This document shows, piece by piece, positions 15,599 to 24,472 of a DNA stretch of 64,000 nt. Made by a program: the position numbers and the translations under genes. The DNA is taken from NCBI GenBank assembly GCA_038527215.1, contig JBCBGC010000020.1, positions 10,738 to 74,737 on the forward strand. The letters run 5' to 3'. Under the pieces are notes generated by a model. It had not been told where the DNA came from. It saw nothing but the letters and a program-made list of their open reading frames with translations, and ran no database searches. This DNA is from JAWPMV01 sp038527215. GTDB taxonomy: Bacteria > Bacteroidota > Bacteroidia > J057. The stretch's first letter is position 1. Each line of letters starts with the position of its first letter.

Positions 15599-17050
15599 AT
15601 GGCGAAATACGCATCTGTCTTGGGGTTGGTCCTGTTTAGCCTGCTATGGCTAGGTGGTTGTGATCAGGGCGCTTTACTACCCAATCAGGCACCTGACACC
15701 CGTATTTTTCTGGACGGGATCAATTTGGAAGGGGACGACCGACTCAATAGTGTGGTCCAACTTCACTGGTCAGGAGAAGATATTGACGGCTATGTCAAAG
15801 GCTTCGAACTCTCTTTTGATGGCCAAAGCTGGACCTTCGTTACCCAAACCGACAGTACCTTTCGCTTTGATATCAGTCCGGGCGTAGACACCGCTGATAT
15901 CACCTTTTACGTGCGGGCCATCGACAACCAGGACCTCGCGGACCCTGAGCCAGCCTTTCTCAGCGTGCCTATCCGGAATACCCCGCCCACCGCGAACTTT
16001 GATACCCAAAATGCCTTGCCAGACACGGTGTACTCCGTAGGCTCCATTTTCTTCACGGTAGGCGACCAGGATGGCCTGGAAACCCTGGACAAAACCTTCA
16101 TTCGGGTCAACGAGGGGCCCTGGATTGCCTTAGGCCCACAAATCAATTTTGTGAGCTTTGTGCCGACCGCACCCGAGACGCAAGGCGTACAGGCAAGCAA
16201 ATTGTATGTAGGAACGGATGCGCAGCTTTCTCAGGAAAGCTGGGAAGGTTGGAACGTAGGCGGGGACAATCGTCTCTATCTGAGGGCTCAGGATATCAGT
16301 GGCACCTTTAGTCCGACTGATTCTACCGAGGCATTTTTTCTTCGGACCAAAGGCAGCGACTTGCTGGTGGTCGATGATTTTAAAGCGGTCAATCCTGACC
16401 CGGTATATTTCCCCATCTTAGAGCAGGTATATCCAGGTTATGATTACCTCAACCTCAGGGATGAACTCCCGCCTTTCTGGGACCCGACTTTTGGCTTGTT
16501 TCTGGAATTGTATGACAAAGTATTTTGGTATAGCGATGGCAATGCGGTAGCCTCCCTGAGTAGTCAGTTGCTGTTGGAGGTGGCTTCCTCCCCTATTCGG
16601 GAATACCTGAACCAGGGGGGCAAAATGTTCCTCACTACTCAATTTCCTAACTCCTTTTCCGATAAGGAAACCGGGAATACCTCCCGGGTCTTTGATTTTC
16701 TTCCGGCCGATAGCCTATCCACCTCCAATGGCCAGGCCCGGATTCCCACCAACAATGCCCTGTTTCCCGTAGGTCAGGGGCTCAGCCTTTTCCCGGATAC
16801 CCTGCGCTCCTCTGAATTTATATCCGGCGTAGATCCCTTTTATCCGCGAGATCCCAATAATGTATTGTTGGAAGCGGATGTGATCACCACAGGTGGCTGG
16901 ATAGGCCCCAGAGCCGTCTGCAGCCGGGATGTATCCACCGAAGGCACCTTTATGGTTTTTGTTTCGGTAGAATTACACAAGTTCCGCCAGGACCTCATCG
17001 GCCTGCAGAATTTTTTCGATACCGTACTCAACGACGAGTTCAACTGGTAA
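15599..17050 (+). CDS. Lipoprotein of unknown function
   Basis: The 483-residue protein starts with a lipoprotein signal (LVLFSLLWLGGC, Cys at about residue 21). It continues with fibronectin-like strands: VVQLHWSGEDIDGYVKGFE, then TFYVRAIDNQD, a pattern used in exported Bacteroidota and Ignavibacteria proteins for domains on a surface scaffold. The second half (DLLVVDDFKAVNPDPVYFP, then KMFLTTQFPNSF) resembles a glutamine-amidotransferase-like fold used as a structural module. It follows the terminator at 15543-15587 by 11 bases and so has its own transcript or depends on read-through. The substrate or partner is unknown. Confidence 0.75.
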   Translation: MAKYASVLGLVLFSLLWLGGCDQGALLPNQAPDTRIFLDGINLEGDDRLNSVVQLHWSGEDIDGYVKGFELSFDGQSWTFVTQTDSTFRFDISPGVDTADITFYVRAIDNQDLADPEPAFLSVPIRNTPPTANFDTQNALPDTVYSVGSIFFTVGDQDGLETLDKTFIRVNEGPWIALGPQINFVSFVPTAPETQGVQASKLYVGTDAQLSQESWEGWNVGGDNRLYLRAQDISGTFSPTDSTEAFFLRTKGSDLLVVDDFKAVNPDPVYFPILEQVYPGYDYLNLRDELPPFWDPTFGLFLELYDKVFWYSDGNAVASLSSQLLLEVASSPIREYLNQGGKMFLTTQFPNSFSDKETGNTSRVFDFLPADSLSTSNGQARIPTNNALFPVGQGLSLFPDTLRSSEFISGVDPFYPRDPNNVLLEADVITTGGWIGPRAVCSRDVSTEGTFMVFVSVELHKFRQDLIGLQNFFDTVLNDEFNW

Positions 17051-17094
17051 GCTATTCGGGTAAAAGGCCCATTGTAGGATGAAGGGCTTCTTCC

Positions 17095-17102
17095 TACCTT
17101 TG
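17095..17102 (+). promoter_or_regulatory. TAnnTTTG -7 box of purD
   Basis: TACCTTTG ends four bases before the purD ATG at 17107. With the usual distance to the transcription start, the purD message would be leaderless or nearly so. Confidence 0.6.
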
Positions 17103-17106
17103 CCGC

Positions 17107-18369
17107 ATGAATGTACTCGTTATTGGCTCCGGAGGGCGTGAACACGCCCTGAGCTGGAAGCTGGCTCAATCTCCCCGTTGTGAAAACCTATTCATCAGCC
17201 CTGGCAATGCCGGCACGGCCCAGGTAGGCACCAATGTAGCCCTCAATATCAAAGATCCAGCGGCCCTGTACCAGTGGATTCAGGAGCAGGCGATCGATAT
17301 CGTCGTCATCGGACCCGAACAACCCCTGGTGGATGGCTTGTCCGACGCACTGGAAGCCAAAGGCGTGGCCGTAGTAGGCCCAACCCAGGACGGCGCAGCC
17401 CTGGAGGGCAGCAAAGAATTCAGCAAGCGTTTCATGCAAAAATATGGCATTCCCACCGCTGCCTATGCCTCCTTTACAGCAGGGCAAGTGGAGGAAGCCC
17501 TGGCCTATGTAGACCAGCAAGCCTTACCCATCGTGGTCAAAGCCAGTGGCCTGGCCGCAGGCAAGGGCGTGTTGATCTGCGAAACCCGCGAGCATGCAAA
17601 GGAAGTCGTGGGGGAAATGCTCTCTGGTGAAGCTTTTGGAGAGGCTGGCAAAACCGTCGTCATCGAGGAATTTCTGACCGGCATCGAAATATCTGTCTTT
17701 GTCCTGACAGATGGCAAGCATTATAAACTGCTACCTTCGGCCAAAGATTATAAGCGCATAGGAGAAGGAGATACAGGTTTGAATACGGGAGGCATGGGAG
17801 CGGTTTCGCCGGTGCCTTTTGCGGACCAGGCTTTCATGGATCAGGTGGAAAAAAGCATCGTCCAGCCCACGCTGGAAGGGCTTCAGGCAGAAGGCATTAC
17901 TTATAAAGGTTTTATCTTTATTGGCTTGATGGTAAAGGAGGGAACGCCTTATGTGTTGGAGTACAATGTGCGAATGGGTGATCCCGAGACGGAAGTAATC
18001 ATGCCCCGCATCCAAAGTGATTTGCTGGACTTGTGCGAGGGCGTCGTGCAGGGAGATTTGGACCAGCGGGAACTGAAACTGGACCCCCGGACTTGCACCA
18101 CGGTGATGCTGGTGAGTGGAGGCTATCCCGGAGCCTATGAGAAAGGCAAACCCATGACCGGTTGGACGGAGGTGAAAAATTCTTTACTCTTCCATGCCGG
18201 AACTCGCGCAGAGGGAGAGGCCGTGCTTACCAATGGGGGCCGGGTATTGGCGATCAGTTCTTATGGAGAAAGCATTTCAGCAGCAGTCTCCCAATCATTA
18301 GAAAACGCAGCAAAAATCAGTTTCGAAGGGAAAAATTACCGGAGAGACATCGGTCAGGATTTAATGTAG
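17107..18369 (+). CDS. purD: Phosphoribosylamine--glycine ligase (GAR synthetase)
   Basis: PurD joins glycine to 5-phosphoribosylamine using ATP, the second step of purine synthesis. The 420-residue length is normal. The N-terminal Rossmann-like motif MNVLVIGSGGREHAL, the ATP-grasp segments KASGLAAGKGVLI and EFLTGIEISVF, and the catalytic LEYNVRMGDPETEV are all present. The start ATG is fixed by these motifs and by the promoter box just upstream. The lipoprotein gene downstream begins four bases after its stop, so they form an operon, although the second product is not a purine enzyme. Confidence 0.97.
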   Translation: MNVLVIGSGGREHALSWKLAQSPRCENLFISPGNAGTAQVGTNVALNIKDPAALYQWIQEQAIDIVVIGPEQPLVDGLSDALEAKGVAVVGPTQDGAALEGSKEFSKRFMQKYGIPTAAYASFTAGQVEEALAYVDQQALPIVVKASGLAAGKGVLICETREHAKEVVGEMLSGEAFGEAGKTVVIEEFLTGIEISVFVLTDGKHYKLLPSAKDYKRIGEGDTGLNTGGMGAVSPVPFADQAFMDQVEKSIVQPTLEGLQAEGITYKGFIFIGLMVKEGTPYVLEYNVRMGDPETEVIMPRIQSDLLDLCEGVVQGDLDQRELKLDPRTCTTVMLVSGGYPGAYEKGKPMTGWTEVKNSLLFHAGTRAEGEAVLTNGGRVLAISSYGESISAAVSQSLENAAKISFEGKNYRRDIGQDLM

Positions 18370-18373
18370 AATC

Positions 18374-19642
18374 ATGCTAAAAAACAGCCTCATCTTTGGA
18401 TTACTGAGCATACTGCTGCTCAGCTGCACGCCTCAGGAAAGCACGGATATCTCTCCCGCAGCCGGAAAATGGCGGGGGGTGCTCACCTTGGAAGAAGGGG
18501 TAACGTTACCTTTTTTTTTCACCTGGAATACTGCCGAAGGAGGGAAGGCTACCATGGAAGTATTGAATGACCAGGAGCGCCTGCTGGTAGATGAAATAGT
18601 CCAAAGGGGTGATTCTCTTTTTATTGATATGCCCATTTTTAACTCTGCTTTTGTCCTACACCTCCGGAGCGAAACGGAAATGCAAGGGTATTGGGCGAAT
18701 CGGGCCAGAGGCGAGGATTACCAACTAGCCTTTACTGCTTCTCATAATCCGACCAGTCTGTTTGATGGGGCAGAAGGAGCTGTATCTACGGAAGTAGCGC
18801 CCCGCTATGCAGTTGATTTTGATGAAGGAGAAGACCAGTTTCCAGCGGTAGGGGTTTTTAAGCAGGAAGGAGCAAGCCTGCAAGGGACTTTTATGACGGA
18901 AACCGGCGATTACCGCTACCTGGATGGGCAGGCCGCCAATGGGCAACTGAGTCTGTCTACTTTTGATGGCGCGCATGCCTTTTTGTTCACTGCCCAACAG
19001 GATTCTACCGGAACCTTGCAAGGGACTTTTTATTCCGGAAATCATTATAAAGTCGCCTGGACCGGCACGCCCAATCCTGAAGCGGAATTGCGGGCTCCGG
19101 AGGACTTGACCTACCTCAAAGAGGGCTATGATCGCTTTGATTTTGCTTTTCCCAACCTGGAGGGCGATACCGTGCGCCTGGATGATCCTTTATTCCAGGG
19201 AAAAGTAGTGATCGTACAAATCATGGGCTCCTGGTGTCCTAACTGCATGGATGAGTCTCAGCTATACAGCGATTGGTATAAAACTTACAAAAGCCAGGGG
19301 CTGGAAATCGTAGGGCTTGGCTTTGAAGGCACCCCTACCACAGAGCAGGCCCTCAATAACCTTCGTCGCCTGAAAGAGCGCCTGGCCATAGACTACACCC
19401 TGTTGCTGGCTTCCAATAGCCGGAGCAAACTGGATGCCGCTGAGACCCTGCCTCAGTTGAACCACGTCATGTCTTTTCCCACCTCTATCTTTATCGACCG
19501 GGAAGGACAGGTAAGACGGATTCATACCGGCTTTAATGGTCCGGGAACTGGAGATGTTTACACCCGCTACGTAGAAGAATACCAGGCTTTTATTGAAAAA
19601 ATGCTCGGAGAAATCGATCCTTCTACCGTGGCTCAGAAGTGA
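18374..19642 (+). CDS. TlpA-like thioredoxin-fold lipoprotein
   Basis: The 422-residue protein has a lipoprotein signal (GLLSILLLSCTPQ, Cys near residue 16) and a roughly 230-residue N-terminal beta-rich region of the kind found in Bacteroidota TlpA lipoproteins. A redoxin domain follows from about residue 255, with GSWCPNC at about 285-290 and a conserved cis-Pro (SFPTSIFID). It should reduce or oxidise thiols in the periplasm, for example in cytochrome or exported-protein maturation. It is coupled to purD by a four-base gap. Its 3' end overlaps the convergent gene at 19633 by ten bases. Confidence 0.85.
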   Translation: MLKNSLIFGLLSILLLSCTPQESTDISPAAGKWRGVLTLEEGVTLPFFFTWNTAEGGKATMEVLNDQERLLVDEIVQRGDSLFIDMPIFNSAFVLHLRSETEMQGYWANRARGEDYQLAFTASHNPTSLFDGAEGAVSTEVAPRYAVDFDEGEDQFPAVGVFKQEGASLQGTFMTETGDYRYLDGQAANGQLSLSTFDGAHAFLFTAQQDSTGTLQGTFYSGNHYKVAWTGTPNPEAELRAPEDLTYLKEGYDRFDFAFPNLEGDTVRLDDPLFQGKVVIVQIMGSWCPNCMDESQLYSDWYKTYKSQGLEIVGLGFEGTPTTEQALNNLRRLKERLAIDYTLLLASNSRSKLDAAETLPQLNHVMSFPTSIFIDREGQVRRIHTGFNGPGTGDVYTRYVEEYQAFIEKMLGEIDPSTVAQK

Positions 19643-20418
19643 ACACTGATGCCCGTCTGAATTTCTCCGCCCGAAAAATCCCATTGGACCCCTTCGAGTA
19701 GGCGGGTATCGGCCACTGGGAAAAGGCTAATGTAAATTAACCCCTGATCAATCCGGGTAAAAAATTGGTGCTGTAGGGCGAAATCAAGGCTCAGATGTCG
19801 AAAAGGGTAATAGCTGAGCCGCAATTGGATCTGTATCCCATGCAGGTGGGCCTGGCTGCTCCACGCATCAAAATTTTTACGTTCATACTGGACTTGCGGT
19901 CCTTCTTCGAAGATTTCCCCGGATACGCCCCCACTCAAGCTGACGAACCGCTGAGCATACCCCAGCCCGAAGCTACCCTCCCAGGTCTGAAAATACCGGG
20001 TGAGTTTTTTGCTCCACAACCATTCTCCTCTGATGACAAAATCGTTCATGTGAAAGCGCTGAGAGGCATAGAGGTTGTACAGGCCCATTCCGTTGAAATA
20101 GGCTTCGTCAACTAAAGAAATGCCCTGGCGCTGATAGCGCCGATAGGTAGCCGTCAGGCGAAATTGCGGTCGATACAAGAAAGATAATTCCACCCCGGAA
20201 AAGCGGCTGGGCTCATGGCGCCTGCCTTCATACTGAGGATGAGGAAAGAGTCCCAGGGCAGCAAACTGCTCATCCACTGACTTTTCCAGGGCACGAGTAC
20301 CCCGTCCGGCCAGTAAGCGAAAACTAGCAGATAGGTCCTCGGATTGTGCGGACAGCTGCTCCGGAAGGCAGAGCATCAGGCTAACAAAGATCAAAATAGA
20401 TGAGAGAAAGGACTGCAT
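19633..20418 (-). CDS. Putative outer-membrane beta-barrel protein
   Basis: The 261-residue protein has a signal peptide (FLSSILIFVSLMLCLPEQLSA) and then alternating polar and aromatic strands with many Tyr, Phe and Arg (LTATYRRYQRQGISLV, LSYYPFRHLSLDFAL). It ends in a Phe (TGISVHF), the usual outer-membrane barrel terminus. It follows a related gene (20425-21183) by six bases on the same strand, so the two are an operon. They are probably small porin-like or structural barrels. No family name is recognised. Confidence 0.7.
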   Translation of the reverse strand: MQSFLSSILIFVSLMLCLPEQLSAQSEDLSASFRLLAGRGTRALEKSVDEQFAALGLFPHPQYEGRRHEPSRFSGVELSFLYRPQFRLTATYRRYQRQGISLVDEAYFNGMGLYNLYASQRFHMNDFVIRGEWLWSKKLTRYFQTWEGSFGLGYAQRFVSLSGGVSGEIFEEGPQVQYERKNFDAWSSQAHLHGIQIQLRLSYYPFRHLSLDFALQHQFFTRIDQGLIYISLFPVADTRLLEGVQWDFSGGEIQTGISVHF

Positions 20419-20424
20419 GGGAGA

Positions 20425-21183
20425 CTATCTCAGGTGAAAAGCCAGGATGACCTGCAGGTCGAGCCTGGAAAAATTGAGGCTGCTGGCTGGTAATTCAAAA
20501 GGCTCAGAAACGGTCGGTAAAGGAAGGCTTAAACCGGACAAAGAATAAGCCCGATACCCCACACCGGAAAAGCGCACTTCAGCACTGACAAAGGGTCTCG
20601 GAAAGTAGCGCAGACCCGCCTGGACCATGAGCCCTGGGAGCAGGTCTTGCTGTTGAAAGGCATTCCCTGTCAGGTTTTCGGAAAAAAAATCCTGATAAAG
20701 ATCTCCTCCTATGGACCCTCGCACGGAAAGCTGGCTCACTTCCACGCCTGCTCCTGCACTCAACTCCATATATTGGCGGGGGAAAGGTAGCGCCCCCCTG
20801 TAAATCCGTTGGTAAGCCGCTTGCATTCGCCAGACTTCATACTTTTGTTTGTGGTTGAGATAGTAAAATTCATCGGGATTAGGGGCAATATTATGATACA
20901 CGTCCACAAAATAATCCTTGACCTGCTTACCAAACAACCGCACTTCTGACTGGGGGTTCGGACGAAACCGGACGCCAAAGCCATAAAATTGGCCAGCCTC
21001 ATAGCTTTGGTAATACCCCCCATTGAGGCTGTTTTTTAGATTTCGCCTAAGCTCATCTTCAAAGCCTGAAAGCTCCTGGCCAAAGGCCGCCTCCAGGCTG
21101 AAAACGGGTGTTTCCTGGGCATGGCTCAAAACAGGCAGGATCATGAAAAGGAATATCAGAAAACTGATGGAATACTGAAACAT
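20425..21183 (-). CDS. Putative outer-membrane beta-barrel protein
   Basis: The 252-residue protein has a signal peptide (ISFLIFLFMILPVLSHA). The mature part has amphipathic strands such as FYGFGVRFRPNPQSEVRLF, LRYFPRPFVSAEVRFSG and LDLQVILAFHLR. It shares layout and the FPRP/YFP turn pattern with the next gene (19633), suggesting an old duplication. Function is unknown. The upstream region contains the inverted-repeat element at 21202-21292, which may separate it from its own promoter. Confidence 0.68.
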   Translation of the reverse strand: MFQYSISFLIFLFMILPVLSHAQETPVFSLEAAFGQELSGFEDELRRNLKNSLNGGYYQSYEAGQFYGFGVRFRPNPQSEVRLFGKQVKDYFVDVYHNIAPNPDEFYYLNHKQKYEVWRMQAAYQRIYRGALPFPRQYMELSAGAGVEVSQLSVRGSIGGDLYQDFFSENLTGNAFQQQDLLPGLMVQAGLRYFPRPFVSAEVRFSGVGYRAYSLSGLSLPLPTVSEPFELPASSLNFSRLDLQVILAFHLR

Positions 21184-21201
21184 AAAAAGGCCGGTTAAGA
21201 C

Positions 21202-21292
21202 TTAGCGCCTGTCTAAATATGGAGAGTTAGGCGGAAATCAGGTTCTCAAAAACACATATTGGCCTGAAGAATAATGCTTAGACAGGCGCTAA
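21202..21292. mobile_element. 91-bp element with perfect 15-bp terminal inverted repeats
   Basis: TTAGCGCCTGTCTAA at 21202-21216 is the exact reverse complement of TTAGACAGGCGCTAA at 21278-21292. The 61 bases between contain no gene. The size and perfect termini resemble a miniature inverted-repeat element. No second copy was noticed in the window. Alternatively it is a large hairpin between the two genes. Confidence 0.5.
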
Positions 21293-21368
21293 ACCTAAAG
21301 TAGGCATAGTTCAAAAGAATTCCAGCCTTGGGGACAAGGGGCCTGATGTGGGGATATTTAACCTTTCG

Positions 21369-22199
21369 CTAGGCCTGGAAGGCACGGAAATGCGGGACGT
21401 ATTTTCGGGAAATGGGGAAGGCCTGTTTTAAATGGACCATGGTTAGGGTCCCTTTATGACTCCATAGTTGACAGCTTTCGATATAAGCTGGATTGACCAA
21501 AAAAGCCCGGTGGCAGGGGTGTAAATGTAGGAAGGGAGCACACTGTTCCCTGACCACATAGAGCCGCTGACGAAATTTGTATTCCTGCAGCTTATTCTCT
21601 TGTACATAATATATGCGCACATAGTTCTGCTCGGAAGCCGCAGCGATAATGGACTGGGCAGGAATACACCTTCCGTTTCCCCCTCTTTCCGGAACCAAAT
21701 GAACCAGGGCCTTAGGTGCGGGCGCTTCTGGTGGACGGAGGCCTTGCAAGCTCCGATGGCTGCTGTAAAGGTTGAGGCATTCATACAGCACCACTGGCAA
21801 GCTGCCTACGGCCAGGGCCGCGGCCAGCATGGTGGCCACGCGTTCCAGGCTGGCTTCATAAAAGCCAAAACTCACTTTGAACCAGAAAATGCCGATGCTG
21901 ATACAAGCCACATTCCAACTGATCCACAGCACTTCCTGCCAGACTCGCCACCGGCTTTTGTCAAACCAACGTGGAAATAGATAGGGCAATCCCCAGAAAT
22001 TCAAACTCAGGCAGCAAAAGCTGATCAGCGTATACATGCTGATGACCCAAATTTTCTCAGGGAAAGGGTAAAACCGAAGCTGAAAGGGTTGAAAAATGAG
22101 GTGAAAAAGGGCAATGAACAGGGTGAGTCCGACCAGAATCCGATTCCGGTGGCGAAAAAATACTTCCAGGGGATAGGGCCGCAATAAAAATTGACGCAT
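21369..22199 (-). CDS. LytTR-type response regulator with N-terminal membrane domain
   Basis: The 276-residue protein has four predicted transmembrane segments in residues 20-145, a short linker, and a C-terminal LytTR DNA-binding domain: IIAAASEQNYVRIYYVQ, FLHLHPCHRAFLVNPAYIES and QAFPISRKYVPHF. Such membrane-anchored LytTR regulators are common in Bacteroidota and bind tandem repeats in promoters without a separate receiver domain. The target is unknown. It lies between the putative barrels and tdk, all on the minus strand, with gaps above 100 bases, so it is probably transcribed alone. Confidence 0.88.
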   Translation of the reverse strand: MRQFLLRPYPLEVFFRHRNRILVGLTLFIALFHLIFQPFQLRFYPFPEKIWVISMYTLISFCCLSLNFWGLPYLFPRWFDKSRWRVWQEVLWISWNVACISIGIFWFKVSFGFYEASLERVATMLAAALAVGSLPVVLYECLNLYSSHRSLQGLRPPEAPAPKALVHLVPERGGNGRCIPAQSIIAAASEQNYVRIYYVQENKLQEYKFRQRLYVVREQCAPFLHLHPCHRAFLVNPAYIESCQLWSHKGTLTMVHLKQAFPISRKYVPHFRAFQA

Positions 22200-22307
22200 G
22201 GTGATTGGAGGTTACGGCTACAAGTGGAAGGCTGCCTAAATATCAGGCTTTTTATAGAAAATCTCTAGTCCTCAGGAAAAGAAAGTGGCCCAGACCCAAG
22301 CGGTGAC

Positions 22308-22898
22308 CTAAGCCTGGTTTTGCTGCTCTTCAATCCCCAGAAAATAGCACTTACGACAACGAGGCTCGTAGGCATCCTTTTCGCCAAGTAGGACGGTTTT
22401 CTCTTCTTTACTCAGGCGGTAGGAATAATTGGCGAGGCTGCCGCAGACCTGGCAGATGGCGTGCACCTTGGTGACAAATTCCGCCATGGCCAGCAAGGCC
22501 GGCATAGGCCCAAAGGGTACCCCACGGAAATCCATGTCCAGGCCAGCCACGATCACCCGTACGCCGCTATTGGCGAGTTGGCGGGCTACTTCCACGATGC
22601 CCTCATCGAAAAACTGGGCTTCGTCTATGCCCACTACTTCTACCTCGCTGGCCAGGAGGAGAATTTGTTGGGAGGAGGAAACAGCTCGGGAAGGAATCAC
22701 GTTTTGGTCGTGGGAAACGATGTTTTCTTCGCTATAGCGTGTATCGACCTTGGGCTTGAATATCTCCACCCGTTGGTTCGCGATCTGGGCGCGCCTCAGT
22801 CTACGAATCAATTCTTCCGTTTTGCCCGAAAACATACTTCCGCACACCACTTCAATCCAACCTGTCTTCCGGTTGGCAGAATTGACTTCGATAAACAT
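22308..22898 (-). CDS. tdk: Thymidine kinase
   Basis: The 196-residue protein carries the type II thymidine kinase signature: P-loop GSMFSGKTEELIRR, the catalytic DEAQFF, the lid residues LDMDFRG, and the zinc ligands CQVCGSLANYSYR and RCRKCYF. It phosphorylates thymidine with ATP in the salvage pathway. The start ATG leaves 12 residues before the P-loop strand. It sits 47 bases downstream of argH and may be read from the arginine transcript. The length is normal. Confidence 0.97.
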   Translation of the reverse strand: MFIEVNSANRKTGWIEVVCGSMFSGKTEELIRRLRRAQIANQRVEIFKPKVDTRYSEENIVSHDQNVIPSRAVSSSQQILLLASEVEVVGIDEAQFFDEGIVEVARQLANSGVRVIVAGLDMDFRGVPFGPMPALLAMAEFVTKVHAICQVCGSLANYSYRLSKEEKTVLLGEKDAYEPRCRKCYFLGIEEQQNQA

Positions 22899-22945
22899 AT
22901 AGCTGGAGTTATTGAACCGGGAAATTAAGAAAGCCTGTCAGGCTT

Positions 22946-24289
22946 TCAAACTGCCTGATGGGTTATTAATGCCTCCATGGCCGATTCCCATGTTTCAAAG
23001 CCAAACTTTTGTACCGCCTTATCCATTTTTGCCCGGATCTGTTCGTTGGCGGGATGGCCGACGCTGCCCAAATGGGTATGCTTGACCGTGCGTTGTGGAG
23101 CATAGGTGCCAGCTTCAATGGCCTCTCCTACTTTGCGGTAGGCCTCCCGAAAAGGAACCCCTTTCAGCACTTCTTCATTCACCACTTCCACACTGAAGAG
23201 GTAATCGTAGAGGGGTTTTTCCAAAATATCCTCCTTCACCTCGATTCGCTGTACCATATAATCCGTGATAGAAAGACAGCGCTTAAGGTCTTCTATGGCG
23301 GGCAAAAGACTTTCTTTGGTCAGTTGCAGATCCCGGTGGTAGCCCGAAGGCAGATTGGTGGTAATATGCCCGATTTCGGTAGGGAGCGTTTGCAGTCGAT
23401 TGGTGCGCGCCCGGAGGATCTCGAACACATCGGGATTCTTTTTGTGGGGCATGATGCTCGAACCGGTCGTCAGTTCTTTGGGCAGAGAGATAAAGCCCAT
23501 GTTTTGGGTCATGTAGAGGCAAACATCCGCGGCTAGTTTATTCAAGGTAGTAGCCAAAGATGCCACCGCATAGGCCAGCAGCTTTTCGGTTTTGCCTCTT
23601 CCCATTTGGGCATAAACCACATTATAACTCAAGTCTGAAAAGCCGAGCAGATGTGTGGTCATTTCCCGGTCCAGGGGAAAAGAAGACCCATAGCCCGCTG
23701 CGGAACCCAGCGGATTTTGGTCTGCTACTGCATAGGCCGCATGCAACATGTGGAGGTCGTCAATCAGGCTTTCGGCATAGGCCCCGAACCATAGCCCGAA
23801 GGAAGAGGGCATGGCCACCTGAAAGTGCGTATAACCCGGCAGCAACACCTCCCGATAGCGCTCACTTTGACTTTGCAGGCTGCTAAACAACTGCTGACTC
23901 AGTTCCACCAACTCTTTAATGGCCGCCCGGAAATACAGCTTCAGGTCCAATAGCACCTGATCATTACGAGAGCGGCCCGAATGGACCTTTTTGCCCATAT
24001 CTCCCAACTTCCGCGTCAGCATCAGCTCTACCTGAGAATGCACATCTTCCACATCCTCCTCAATCGCAAAACTTCCGTCTTGGGTGGTCTCGTAAATCCG
24101 GACCAACTCGGATTGAATATCCTTGCGCTCCGTCTCCGGCAGCAGGTCAATGCTGCTCAGCATGCGCGTATGGGCCATGGTGCCGAGGATGTCCCAGGGA
24201 GCCAGGAGCAGGTCTAGTTCCCGGTCCCGGCCTACGGTGAAGTCTTCGATGGCTTTTTCTACGGCAAAGCCTTTGTCCCAAAGTTTCAT
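22946..24289 (-). CDS. argH: Argininosuccinate lyase
   Basis: ArgH cleaves argininosuccinate into arginine and fumarate, the last step of the pathway. The 447-residue protein has the fumarase/aspartase superfamily signature TTGSSIMPHKKNPD, with the catalytic Ser in the flexible loop, plus HSGRSRNDQV and GYTHFQVAMP. It is the last arg gene of the minus-strand cluster, separated from the deacylase gene by 183 bases containing a hairpin at 24353-24388. The start ATG is supported by MKLWDKGFAVEKAIEDFTVG, the family's normal N-terminus. Confidence 0.97.
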   Translation of the reverse strand: MKLWDKGFAVEKAIEDFTVGRDRELDLLLAPWDILGTMAHTRMLSSIDLLPETERKDIQSELVRIYETTQDGSFAIEEDVEDVHSQVELMLTRKLGDMGKKVHSGRSRNDQVLLDLKLYFRAAIKELVELSQQLFSSLQSQSERYREVLLPGYTHFQVAMPSSFGLWFGAYAESLIDDLHMLHAAYAVADQNPLGSAAGYGSSFPLDREMTTHLLGFSDLSYNVVYAQMGRGKTEKLLAYAVASLATTLNKLAADVCLYMTQNMGFISLPKELTTGSSIMPHKKNPDVFEILRARTNRLQTLPTEIGHITTNLPSGYHRDLQLTKESLLPAIEDLKRCLSITDYMVQRIEVKEDILEKPLYDYLFSVEVVNEEVLKGVPFREAYRKVGEAIEAGTYAPQRTVKHTHLGSVGHPANEQIRAKMDKAVQKFGFETWESAMEALITHQAV

Positions 24290-24352
24290 AATGATATTTT
24301 TAGCCTATTTCAACTTGCTTAGGCTTTATTGTTTTTTCGCTGTCTTGCCGCT

Positions 24353-24388
24353 TTTTCTTGATAAAAACCGGCGCAAAAATCAAGAAAA
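24353..24388 (-). other. Hairpin in the argE-like/argH gap
   Basis: TTTTCTTGAT (24353-24362) pairs with ATCAAGAAAA (24379-24388). A similar A/T-rich stem, with the shared GCAAAAA beside it, occurs in the argD/argF' gap. It could be a processing site, partial terminator or dispersed repeat. Confidence 0.45.
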
Positions 24389-24472
24389 TCCCAACCAAGG
24401 CCAACTCAAAAGCCATCCTCCCCACGGATTTTCGGGCCTGGCGCGCTTTTTTTACTGCTTTGACAGACCTTG

